The notes under the pieces are model-generated. The model was not told the DNA's origin and searched no databases. It worked only from the letters and a program-made list of their open reading frames with translations. DNA of 64,000 nt. It comes from Sedimenticola thiotaurini. GTDB lineage: Bacteria > Pseudomonadota > Gammaproteobacteria > Chromatiales > Chromatiaceae. The stretch covers positions 558,001 through 622,000 of the forward strand of contig NZ_CP011412.1 in the NCBI RefSeq assembly GCF_001007875.1. Reading direction: 5' to 3'. Of this stretch, positions 8,599 through 16,128 are shown piece by piece; within the stretch, counting starts at the first letter, position 1, and every line of letters starts with the position of its first letter. Made by a program: the position numbers and the translations under genes.

Positions 8599-9492
8599 TT
8601 ATATCCTCTCAATATCTTTAGTGCCAAACAGGCCGTACGGTTTGATCATCAGGATGATCACCAGAATGTAGAACGGCGCGACCGTGTAGAGGTTGCCCAG
8701 GTTGAGCCACTGACTGTCGACAAACTCCGCCAGGTTCTCCAGGATGCCGATGATCAGCCCGCCGACAATGGCACCAACGATCGAGTCCAGGCCGCCCAGA
8801 ATGACCGCCGGGAACACCTTGATGCCGAAGAAGGAGAGGGCGGAAGAGACGCCGTTGACCATACCCACAACCACGCCGGCGAGGGCGGAAACCATGGCCG
8901 AGATGGCCCAGGCCATGGCAAACACCTGCTTGACCGAGATTCCCAGGCTCTGCGCCACCTGCTGATCGAACGCGGTTGCGCGCATGGCCAGGCCCATACG
9001 GGAATACTTAAAGAAGTAGTAGAAGCCGACCATGATAATGACCGAGATGATCAGACTCATGATATACGCGGTCTGGACCTGCAGCCCCAGAATGTTCATC
9101 GCTTCGTTTTCAAAAATTTGCGGATAGGGTTCCGCGAATACCCCGAACATCCAGCCCATGGCAGCCTGGAAGAAGATCGACAGGCCGATGGTCAGCATGA
9201 TCACGGAGATCACCGGTTCGCCAATCATGGGACGCAGCACCACCACCTGCAGCACGATGCCGAACACCATCATGAACAGCAGTGTGACCGGGAAACCGAT
9301 CCAGAACGGCAGGTTGAATTTCACCAGCAGGGCCCAGCAGACCCAGGCGCCAATCAGGAGGAATTCGCCCTGGGCGAAGTTGACCACCTGGGTGGATTTG
9401 TAGATGAGTACGAAACACATCGCGACAACCCCGTAGAGGGTGCCGATAATGGCTCCATTAACCAGTAGTTGGCCTAACAACTCGTAATTCAT
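8599..9492 (-). CDS. livH: Liv-type ABC transporter permease (LivH)
   Basis: A 297-residue integral membrane protein with the LivH hallmarks NGAIIGTLYGVVAMCFVLIYKSTQVVNFAQGE (residues about 12-43), MGLAMRATAFDQQVAQSLGI and GVVVGMVNG. The ILGGLDSIVGAIVGG segment contacts the ATPases. The ribosome site GAGGAG sits before ATG 9492. The synthetase gene ends 12 bases upstream, and livM follows after 2 bases. Placing an acyl-CoA synthetase inside a liv cassette suggests transport of a carboxylate that is thioesterified on entry. Confidence 0.9.
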   Translation of the reverse strand: MNYELLGQLLVNGAIIGTLYGVVAMCFVLIYKSTQVVNFAQGEFLLIGAWVCWALLVKFNLPFWIGFPVTLLFMMVFGIVLQVVVLRPMIGEPVISVIMLTIGLSIFFQAAMGWMFGVFAEPYPQIFENEAMNILGLQVQTAYIMSLIISVIIMVGFYYFFKYSRMGLAMRATAFDQQVAQSLGISVKQVFAMAWAISAMVSALAGVVVGMVNGVSSALSFFGIKVFPAVILGGLDSIVGAIVGGLIIGILENLAEFVDSQWLNLGNLYTVAPFYILVIILMIKPYGLFGTKDIERI

Positions 9493-9503
9493 GGTCTTTC
9501 TCC

Positions 9504-11441
9504 TCAGGCCGCAGCCGATGAAGATGGATCTGTCAGACTGATCAGTTTCAGATCCGTGACAATCCGGGACTTGGTACCATCCTGGAAAGTAATCATGGTA
9601 TCGACGTGAACCGAATCGGTGTCGCTGTAGATAGCATCGATAATCTCTTTATATTTCTCGGAGATCACCGAGCGGCGTACTTTCCGGGTCCGGGTCAGTT
9701 CGCCATCATCCGCGTCCAGCTCCTTGTAGAGCAGTACGAAACGCTGAATTTTGTGCGCCTCGGGCAGGGTCGCGTTGACCCCTTCAACCTCTTTTTGAAG
9801 CAGATCATAGACCGCCTCCTGAGTAGAGAGGCTGGTGTAGTTGGTGAATGCGATGCCTTTCTGTTCAGCCCACTTGGCGACAATGCCATAGCGTATGCAG
9901 ATGATTGCGGTGAGGTAGGGCTTCTTGTCGCCCAGAATGACCGCCTCCGCCACGAACGGAGAGAACTTCAGTTTGTTCTCAATGAACTGGGGAGAGAAGT
10001 GAATGTTGTTGGTGGTGGTGGCGATATCCTTGATACGGTCGATCACCACCAGGTGGCCATTATCCTTCTTGATGTAACCGGCGTCACCGGTGTACATCCA
10101 GCCATCCCGCACATCCTTTTTGGACGCCTCCTCATCCTTGTAGTAGCCGAGGAACATACCGGAGTTGCGTGCGACAATTTCCCCCACACCCTGGTCGTCC
10201 GGTTCGTGAATCCTGATCTCGGTATTATCGAAGGGCAGGCCGACACTGTCGAAATCCACATCATTTTCAGCATGGATGGTATAGGCACCGCCCAATTCGG
10301 TCTGGCCATACAGCTGACGCAGGGGAACCCCCATGGCCAGGAAAAACTTGAACGTGTCCGGTCCCAGCGCGGCACCACCGGTAGCGGCTGAGCGCAGGTT
10401 GGTGAATCCCAGGCGGTCCTTGAGGGCACGGAAAAGCAGGAAGTGGGCCAGCGGTGATCGTTCACCACGCTCCAGCGCCTCCATGCCGATCTTCATGCCG
10501 TAGTTGTAGAGTTTCTGTTTCAGGGGGGTGGCATCCATCATGCGCGATTTAACGTCCGCGGAGATGCTCTCCCAGATTCTGGGTGCCAGCAGGACAAAAG
10601 TCGGGCCGATTTCACGCATATCACTCATCATGGTCTCGGTCCCTTCCACGAAGTTGACCGTGATGCGACTGATCAGTGACTGGGCTACCGCGTACACCTG
10701 CTCCATAATCCAGGGCAGGGGCAACATGGAGACATAGTCGTCCGATGGATACTTTGGGTCAGCCCGCAGGTAGGCGGAGCAGTGATCCAGGAAGGGACCG
10801 GTCTGCAACATGGCCATCTTGGGATGGGAAGTGGTACCGGATGTGGTACAGAGTACGCCCACATCCTCACCCTTGCCCTCGGCAACCAGCTTGTCATAGA
10901 GATCGGGTTGTTCCTGGTCGAGCTTCACGCCCATCTCGAGCAGGGTCTCCTGGCTCATCAGGCGGTCATCTTCATATTTACGCATGCCCCGGGGGTCATG
11001 GTAGGCGATGTGCTTGACGCAGGGGCACTCTTCGGTGATCTCCAGCAGCTTGTCGACCTGCTCCTCATCCTCAGCCATGATCAGTTTGGCTTCGGCGTAG
11101 TTGATCAGGTAGGCGACTTCCTGGTTCATGGAGTCCTGGTAGATACCCAGGCTCATGGCACCGATGGCGTGGGCGGCGATCTCGGCGTGCAGCCATTCCG
11201 GCCGGTTGTCGCCGATCACACCGACAACATCCCCCCGCCTGATGCCCATGGCGTACATGCCCAAGGCCATCTGCTTCACCGTGGTGTGGTAATCACGCCA
11301 GGTGAATTCGTTCCAGATTCCGAACTCTTTTTCACGCATGGCCACTTCGTCGGGCCATTGCTGGGCATTGTAGGCAAGCAGCTTGGGAAAAGTGTCGTAC
11401 TTTTTTATATCGGGATAATTGGCGATCAGTGCTTTACTCAT
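9504..11441 (-). CDS. Long-chain-type acyl-CoA synthetase (AMP-forming)
   Basis: A 645-residue adenylate-forming enzyme that activates a carboxylic acid to its CoA thioester at the expense of ATP. Motifs are complete: phosphate loop TTSGTTSHPKMAM near residue 200, YGQTELGGAYT near 375-385, GWMYTGDAGYIKKDNGHL near 445-460 and VIDRIKD near 465, as in FadD/FAA-like synthetases. ATG 11441 overlaps the livG stop in ATGA, so translation is coupled. The length and motifs match long-chain synthetases, but relatives inside liv clusters may prefer branched or aromatic acids; the true substrate is not visible. It differs from acetoacetyl-CoA synthetase in its motifs. It is the second gene of a transcript that probably starts at the LiuR-type operator at 12438-12465. 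Confidence 0.87.
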   Translation of the reverse strand: MSKALIANYPDIKKYDTFPKLLAYNAQQWPDEVAMREKEFGIWNEFTWRDYHTTVKQMALGMYAMGIRRGDVVGVIGDNRPEWLHAEIAAHAIGAMSLGIYQDSMNQEVAYLINYAEAKLIMAEDEEQVDKLLEITEECPCVKHIAYHDPRGMRKYEDDRLMSQETLLEMGVKLDQEQPDLYDKLVAEGKGEDVGVLCTTSGTTSHPKMAMLQTGPFLDHCSAYLRADPKYPSDDYVSMLPLPWIMEQVYAVAQSLISRITVNFVEGTETMMSDMREIGPTFVLLAPRIWESISADVKSRMMDATPLKQKLYNYGMKIGMEALERGERSPLAHFLLFRALKDRLGFTNLRSAATGGAALGPDTFKFFLAMGVPLRQLYGQTELGGAYTIHAENDVDFDSVGLPFDNTEIRIHEPDDQGVGEIVARNSGMFLGYYKDEEASKKDVRDGWMYTGDAGYIKKDNGHLVVIDRIKDIATTTNNIHFSPQFIENKLKFSPFVAEAVILGDKKPYLTAIICIRYGIVAKWAEQKGIAFTNYTSLSTQEAVYDLLQKEVEGVNATLPEAHKIQRFVLLYKELDADDGELTRTRKVRRSVISEKYKEIIDAIYSDTDSVHVDTMITFQDGTKSRIVTDLKLISLTDPSSSAAA

Positions 11442-12259
11442 GCGCTTTTCTCTTTGCCGTCATTCACCGAGGTCTCTTCGTCCACCTCTTCGCCGAGGTA
11501 GGCTTTCTTGACATAGGGATCCGCCATCACTTCTTCCGGCAGCCCCTCGGCAATTTTTTTACCGAAATCCAACACCATGACACGGTGCGAGATATCCATC
11601 ACCACGCCCATGTCATGTTCAATCATGATCACGGTCATGCCCCACTCTTCATTCAGGTCGTTGATGTAGCGGGCCATGTCCTCTTTCTCTTCCAGGTTCA
11701 TGCCGGCCATGGGTTCATCGAGCAGGATCAGGTCCGGGCGCAATGCAATCGCCCGGGCCAGCTCGACCCGTTTGCGCAGACCATAGGAGAGGGTGCCGGC
11801 AACCGATTTGCGGATGTGGCTGATCTCCAGGAAGTCGATGATATCCTCCACTTCACGACGGTGCGTCAGCTCCTCCTTCTGGGCACCGGAGAACCAGTAG
11901 AGCGGACCGGTGATGAAGTTGTTTTTCAGCAGGTGATGACGCCCGACCATGATGTTGTCGAGGACGGTCATGTGACTGAACAGCGCCAGGTTCTGGAAGG
12001 TTCGGCCCATACCAAGGGTACAGCGATCGTTCGGCCGCAGCTTGGTGATGTCCTGACCTTTGAAAATGATCTGACCCTGATTCGGGTTGTAACGTCCCGA
12101 AACGCAGTTGAGCATCGAGGTCTTTCCCGCGCCGTTGGGGCCGATGATGGAGAACAGTTCGCCCTTGTTGACACTGAACTTGACGTTGCTCAAAGCGCGC
12201 ACACCACCGAAAGTCAAAGTGACGTCGCGGACTTCAAGTAATGGGTTCTTATCGTTCAT
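11438..12259 (-). CDS. livG: Liv-type ABC transporter ATP-binding protein (LivG)
   Basis: A 273-residue ABC ATPase. Walker [12 protein letters not shown] is near residue 37-45, FQNLALFSHMTVLDNIMVGRH is the Liv-type Q-loop region, TLSYGLRKRVELARA is the LivG variant of the signature, LILLDEPMAGMN is Walker B, and MIEHDMGVVM carries the switch His. Unlike LivF it retains a standard His loop. I chose ATG 12259 with AGGCAGG upstream; a TTG at 12289 would add 10 residues. It is the promoter-proximal gene of the seven-gene minus-strand run, about 180 bases below a LiuR-type operator. Confidence 0.9.
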   Translation of the reverse strand: MNDKNPLLEVRDVTLTFGGVRALSNVKFSVNKGELFSIIGPNGAGKTSMLNCVSGRYNPNQGQIIFKGQDITKLRPNDRCTLGMGRTFQNLALFSHMTVLDNIMVGRHHLLKNNFITGPLYWFSGAQKEELTHRREVEDIIDFLEISHIRKSVAGTLSYGLRKRVELARAIALRPDLILLDEPMAGMNLEEKEDMARYINDLNEEWGMTVIMIEHDMGVVMDISHRVMVLDFGKKIAEGLPEEVMADPYVKKAYLGEEVDEETSVNDGKEKSA

Positions 12260-12437
12260 TGGCCTGCCTTCATGGTGTAAAGAAGACAATCCAAGGGGTA
12301 CCTGCCTGGCATGGCTATGCCTACAGTCATATCCTCACTCCTCGTTTTGTCGCTAAAAGCGTACGGTTATCCAGAATGGTCTGGGTGCAAAAAACGACTA
12401 ATTGCCCTGAAGCAATTACTAAATTCTTATTATGAGT

Positions 12438-12465
12438 CTATTAATTACGTTGACGTAAACGTCAA
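12438..12465 (-). promoter_or_regulatory. LiuR-type operator over the livG promoter
   Basis: On the minus strand a -35-like TTGACG (plus 12460-12465) begins an array of three ACGT cores at 6-bp steps, and a -10-like TAATAG (plus 12438-12443) follows 16 bases later. The array is nearly the same as those before uspA, icmF, liuR and liuA. A MerR-family regulator normally binds exactly this spacer region. The intergenic stretch 12260-12625 holds nothing else I can name; it is AT-rich at 12560-12610. Confidence 0.75.
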
Positions 12466-12625
12466 TATTATCTGGCAACGCTATAGTAAACAGTTTCGAT
12501 GGTCAACTCGGTTTGGCTGATCGGGTCGACCGTGTTCCTTAATCCTGTGTTTTCTCAGCCTGCCTCTTATTAAAGTAATATTTATTATTAATGGTTACCG
12601 GATCATATTTGCCTGAACCGGGTTG

Positions 12626-13459
12626 TTAGTGCGCCATCAGTACAGGTATTGCCATGTTCTTCAGCATGGCGCGGGTCACCCCACCCAGGATCAACTCCTG
12701 CAACCTGTGGTGACCATAGGCGCCCATCACCAGCAGATCCGCACTTTCATCCGCTGCACAAGAGAGCAGCATATTGGCCGGGTCCACGTCTTTCGTGGTC
12801 AGGTGTTCGGATGTTGCCTTAATGCCATGGCGTACCAGATGTTGCGTAATATCTTCCGCCGGGTTCTCGCCATGGCGTTTTTTGCCCTGATTCGGATTGA
12901 TCGCGATCACGTTGACCTTGTTGGCATTCTGGATGAGCGGGATGGCGTCATTGACCGCCCGAACCGACTCTCTGCCGGTGTTCCAGGCCACCAGGACGCG
13001 CTTTCCCACATCCTTGAAGTCGCCCGCATAGGGCACGATCAGGGCCGGGCGCCCGCTCTGGAGTACCAGTTGCTCCGCCAGGTCAGGGGGGAGAATGCCG
13101 GCCGCGGTCTTGTGGTGATACTGGCTGATGATTGTAAGATCCATGTGCTGAGCTGCATGGATCAGCTGTTTGGTGACATCATCCTCTGAATTGGGCAGCT
13201 TGGAGACTTCCGTGACCAGTTCCACTTCTGCCTTGTCCGCCAGTTTCTGGTACTTGGCAAAGATCTCCTGGGCCGCTTTGTCATGCAGTTTGCGACGCTT
13301 GTCTTTGTTGTTACTCAACCCCAGGGAGAGTGGCATTACCTGGGTGTAGAGACAGAAGAGGGTGGCGCCATGACGCTTGGCGAGTTTCAAACCCAGCTTG
13401 AAGCGTTTTTCGCTTTTTGCTGAAGAGTCTGCGTGTACCAGAATATCTTTAAGCGGCAT
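12626..13459 (-). CDS. Universal stress protein, tandem UspA domains
   Basis: A 277-residue cytoplasmic protein of two Usp domains (about 1-145 and 150-277), each beginning with the hydrophobic strand typical of the family (ILVHADSSAKS at the start, VLVAWNTGRES in the second). The second domain ends with GAYGHHRLQELILGGVT, the G-x2-G-x9-G pattern of nucleotide-binding Usp proteins; the first domain lacks a clean version. It lies between the livG operon and the icmF side of the island and has its own LiuR-type operator at 13543-13562, 84 bases above the start. A function in the acyl-CoA regulon is not known; energy or acyl-CoA stress sensing is a guess. Confidence 0.87.
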   Translation of the reverse strand: MPLKDILVHADSSAKSEKRFKLGLKLAKRHGATLFCLYTQVMPLSLGLSNNKDKRRKLHDKAAQEIFAKYQKLADKAEVELVTEVSKLPNSEDDVTKQLIHAAQHMDLTIISQYHHKTAAGILPPDLAEQLVLQSGRPALIVPYAGDFKDVGKRVLVAWNTGRESVRAVNDAIPLIQNANKVNVIAINPNQGKKRHGENPAEDITQHLVRHGIKATSEHLTTKDVDPANMLLSCAADESADLLVMGAYGHHRLQELILGGVTRAMLKNMAIPVLMAH

Positions 13460-13542
13460 TGCGTGTCTCCTGAATCAGGGGTGCTACCCGAATCATTCTA
13501 ATAGAGTATCGTCCTGATACATTTATATTATTGTTTATTAAA

Positions 13543-13562
13543 TTACGTTAACGTAAACGTAA
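13543..13562 (-). promoter_or_regulatory. LiuR-type operator upstream of uspA-like gene
   Basis: Three ACGT cores (13545-13548, 13551-13554, 13557-13560) in a run beginning and ending TTACGT/ACGTAA. Read on the minus strand it aligns base for base with the icmF operator except that the -35-like part is TTACGT rather than TTGACG, so the promoter may be weaker. The rest of 13460-14051 contains no convincing gene; only this operator and the terminator at 13987-14015 stand out. Confidence 0.72.
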
Positions 13563-13986
13563 TTGCAGCTAACACTAAATAAAAACCATGACCGGGTCAA
13601 TAGTTTCTTGAAAGACTTTTTTTATCTGTATAACTAATTGAATTAACAGTTATATATGGTTGCTGAAAAGTCTCCGTCCGAGTCGGATTCAATCTGATAT
13701 GCAGACCCTGATCAGAGAAATCAATCCCTGTATTAAATAGTCTGCTGTCGACCGCTGCTCCCGGGTCGGTGGAATAGATCAGAAATTGCGCCGGAATGCC
13801 TCTGCCTTATCGTTTTTTGATAGGTGGATCGGGTGCTGCTGCCTGGCTCCCGGCGATTCCGATGCATTGTTTATATCAGTCGGCGCCGTACAAGTCATGT
13901 TACTGTTCCGTTTTCGCCGTTAAGCATGGCGCGGTTCCCTGGCTGGGTTGGCCATAGCCGCTGTCAGAACCTATCCGGTGCGACAC

Positions 13987-14015
13987 AAAAAAACCGCTCC
14001 CGGAAAGGGGAGCGG
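13987..14015 (-). terminator. Rho-independent terminator of the crotonase gene
   Basis: CCGCTCCC (13994-14001) pairs with GGGAGCGG (14008-14015), and on the minus strand the stem is followed by seven T residues. It lies 37 bases past the crotonase stop. This is a textbook intrinsic terminator, ending the transcript that carries the dehydrogenase and crotonase. Confidence 0.92.
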
Positions 14016-14051
14016 TCAGTCATTGGGCCAGGCGGGCGCAAAATTGTCTTT

Positions 14052-14837
14052 TCATCGAGCCTGGAAATCCGCTTTGCGCTTCTCCAGGAAGGCTCCCATG
14101 CCCTCTTTCTGATCGTCTGTAGAGAAGCAGAGACCAAATACTTCGCTCTCCAGCACGCAGGCGTTATCCAGATCCATATCCTGGCCGCGTTGTACCGCCT
14201 GTTTCACTAGCCGCACTGCAATCGGCCCTTTCTGGATTATCTGCCGGGCGGTCTCCAGCGCCTTCTCCATCAGTTCTTCTGCTGCATGGACGTGATTGAC
14301 CAGGCCCCAGGTCAATGCCTGATCGGCCTTGATCTGCTGTCCGGTAACCAGCATTTCCATCGCCTTGGCGCGGCCGATCAACCGGGTCAGGCGCTGGCTG
14401 CCACCAAAACCGGGGGTCACCCCCAGGCTCACTTCCGGTTGGCCGAACTGGGCGCGTTCCGAGGCGATGATCCAGTCGCAGCTCATGGCCAGTTCGCAGC
14501 CGCCCCCCAGACAGTAACCGTTGACCACGGCGATAACCGGAATATCCAGAGTCTCCAGGCGTCGGAAGGCGCGCATCCCTTTCTGGGAGAATACCTGCCC
14601 CTCGATGGCGCTCTTGTTCTGCATCTCCGAGATATCGGCACCCGCCACGAAGGCTTTCTCTCCCGCACCGGTGACCAGCAGCACACGGGCGTCCGGGGTG
14701 TTGGCGATCTGTTCCCCGGCGGCGTAAATCTCGTCCAGGGTGGCGCTGTTGAGTGCATTGAAGCTGCGCGGGCGGTTTACCGTCAGCTGGTAGATGCCGG
14801 TTTCCACCTGTTCCAGGAGGATGTTTTCAAATTCCAT
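14052..14837 (-). CDS. Enoyl-CoA hydratase (crotonase family)
   Basis: A 261-residue crotonase-fold enzyme that hydrates short 2-enoyl-CoAs such as crotonyl-CoA to (S)-3-hydroxyacyl-CoA. It shows the oxyanion-hole motif AFVAGADISEM (residues about 62-72), NGYCLGGGCELAMSCD with the first catalytic Glu region near 105-115, and QPEVSLGVTPGFGGSQRLTRLIG near 130-152 with the second Glu in PEVSLG. Both Glu residues needed for hydratase activity appear to be present. I chose ATG 14837, with GAGG five bases upstream, over a longer frame starting at 14939. It follows the 3-hydroxybutyryl-CoA dehydrogenase by 120 bases and ends in a strong terminator. In context it fits the butyryl-CoA branch downstream of IcmF. 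Confidence 0.87.
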   Translation of the reverse strand: MEFENILLEQVETGIYQLTVNRPRSFNALNSATLDEIYAAGEQIANTPDARVLLVTGAGEKAFVAGADISEMQNKSAIEGQVFSQKGMRAFRRLETLDIPVIAVVNGYCLGGGCELAMSCDWIIASERAQFGQPEVSLGVTPGFGGSQRLTRLIGRAKAMEMLVTGQQIKADQALTWGLVNHVHAAEELMEKALETARQIIQKGPIAVRLVKQAVQRGQDMDLDNACVLESEVFGLCFSTDDQKEGMGAFLEKRKADFQAR

Positions 14838-14957
14838 AATGGCCTCGTTTGGGTTGTCAGTCAGGAGGTTCTGCTTGCCATGGTTGCCGGTTTCTGGCGG
14901 GGAGCCCTGGCTGGGCAAGCGGTCGGGATGGCGAGCCACCCGACCGCCATCAGGTGA

Positions 14958-15806
14958 TCAGTAGTCGTAGAAACCTTTGCCACTTTTACGTCCCAGATAA
15001 CCTGCATCCACCATCCGGCGGAGCAGGGGGCAGGGGCGGTATTTGGTATCCCCCAATCCCTCATGCAGCACCTCCATAATGGAGAGGCAGGTATCCAGAC
15101 CGATCAGGTCGGCCAGGGCCAGCGGCCCCATAGGGTGGTTCATGCCCAGTTTCATCACCTCATCAATCGCTTCAACAGTAGCCACGCCTTCGTACAGGGT
15201 GTAAATCGCCTCGTTGATCATCGGCAGCAGGATGCGGTTGGAGACAAATCCCGGGCTGTCATTGACCTCCACCGGCACCTTGCCGATCTTTTTGGAGAGC
15301 TGATCAATCAACTGGTAAACCTCGTCGCTGGTCTGCAGGGCGCGGATCACTTCCACCAGTTTCATGACCGGAACCGGATTCATGAAGTGCATGCCGATCA
15401 CCTTTTCCGGGCGAGCTGTCTCCCGGGCAATGCGGGTCAGGGATATGGATGAGGTGTTGGTGGCCAGTACCGCCTCCGGTTTACAGATACGATCCAGCTC
15501 CTGGAAGATTTTGCATTTGATCTCCAGATTTTCGCTGGCCGCTTCCACCACCAGGTCCACATCGGCCAGTTTGGCCAGGTCGGTGACACCGGTGATGTTG
15601 TCCAGGGTGGCTGATTTGTCCGCTTCGCTGATCTTCTCTTTCTTCAGCATGCGATCGAGACTTTTGTTGATCGTATCCAGGCCGCGCTGCAGTGGGGCGT
15701 CGGCAATGTCATGCAGAATGACCTTGAATCCGGACGCTGCGAAGACCTGGGCAATGCCGTTCCCCATGGTACCGGCCCCGATGACACCAACTGAACTAAT
15801 TTGCAT
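14958..15806 (-). CDS. 3-hydroxybutyryl-CoA dehydrogenase
   Basis: A 282-residue NAD-dependent dehydrogenase oxidising (S)-3-hydroxybutyryl-CoA to acetoacetyl-CoA. The Rossmann motif [21 protein letters not shown] is at residues about 6-26. [13 protein letters not shown] (about 138-150) carries the catalytic His, [19 protein letters not shown] follows with the conserved Asn, and the C-terminal [19 protein letters not shown] is typical of the short, single-function form (length about 283). SD AGAGGTAG precedes ATG 15806. It lies between the icmF terminator and the crotonase gene on the same strand; with the crotonase, the acyl-CoA dehydrogenase at 23475 and the thiolase at 22144 it would complete butyryl-CoA oxidation. 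Symbol left blank because hbd and paaH names overlap. Confidence 0.9.
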   Translation of the reverse strand: MQISSVGVIGAGTMGNGIAQVFAASGFKVILHDIADAPLQRGLDTINKSLDRMLKKEKISEADKSATLDNITGVTDLAKLADVDLVVEAASENLEIKCKIFQELDRICKPEAVLATNTSSISLTRIARETARPEKVIGMHFMNPVPVMKLVEVIRALQTSDEVYQLIDQLSKKIGKVPVEVNDSPGFVSNRILLPMINEAIYTLYEGVATVEAIDEVMKLGMNHPMGPLALADLIGLDTCLSIMEVLHEGLGDTKYRPCPLLRRMVDAGYLGRKSGKGFYDY

Positions 15807-16095
15807 ATCTACCTCTGACTAAAGTGAAAGTTAAAACCATTTACCGGGACTCCGGTATTTACAGCAAAAGCTGTTACTGAGTCGCCGTATTACGCTTTTC
15901 CGGGATGGGTTATCAGCCCGCCGGGCACCTGGTTTAGCGCTCCGGGAACGCCGGGCCAGGTTCGGTGGTTATCCATCAGGCGATCTTTTGCGGCCCTGTC
16001 AGATGTCCTGGTTCGGCCAGTTCATTACAATAATCACCTGATTAATATAATTTAAAAAAACAATAAGATAACAAAACTTATTAATGCTTGTTATC
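15807..16095. other. Intergenic region before the 3-hydroxybutyryl-CoA dehydrogenase gene
   Basis: No gene seen. It contains a perfect 6-bp inverted repeat (TACCGG at 15842-15847, CCGGTA at 15852-15857, loop GACT) and a strongly AT-rich stretch at about 16030-16095 that could hold a minus-strand promoter. No LiuR-type ACGT array is present, so these two genes depend either on readthrough from icmF or on another promoter. Confidence 0.4.
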
Positions 16096-16119
16096 AAAAA
16101 AAGGGGCGGTAGCCGCCCC
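16096..16119 (-). terminator. Rho-independent terminator of icmF
   Basis: GGGGCGG at 16103-16109 pairs with CCGCCCC at 16113-16119 (loop TAG), and the minus strand continues with a T7 run (plus 16096-16102). It begins 10 bases past the icmF stop. Clear intrinsic terminator, which should limit readthrough into the dehydrogenase gene. Confidence 0.92.
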
Positions 16120-16128
16120 TGATCTGGT

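Noticed and set aside
13824-14210. A plus-strand frame across the crotonase terminator
   Set aside because: It reads through an intrinsic terminator and into the antisense strand of the crotonase gene; no ribosome site.
15807-16095. A LiuR-type site upstream of the 3-hydroxybutyryl-CoA dehydrogenase gene
   Set aside because: I searched by eye for ACGT cores at 6-bp spacing here and found none, so I did not add this operon to the regulon.
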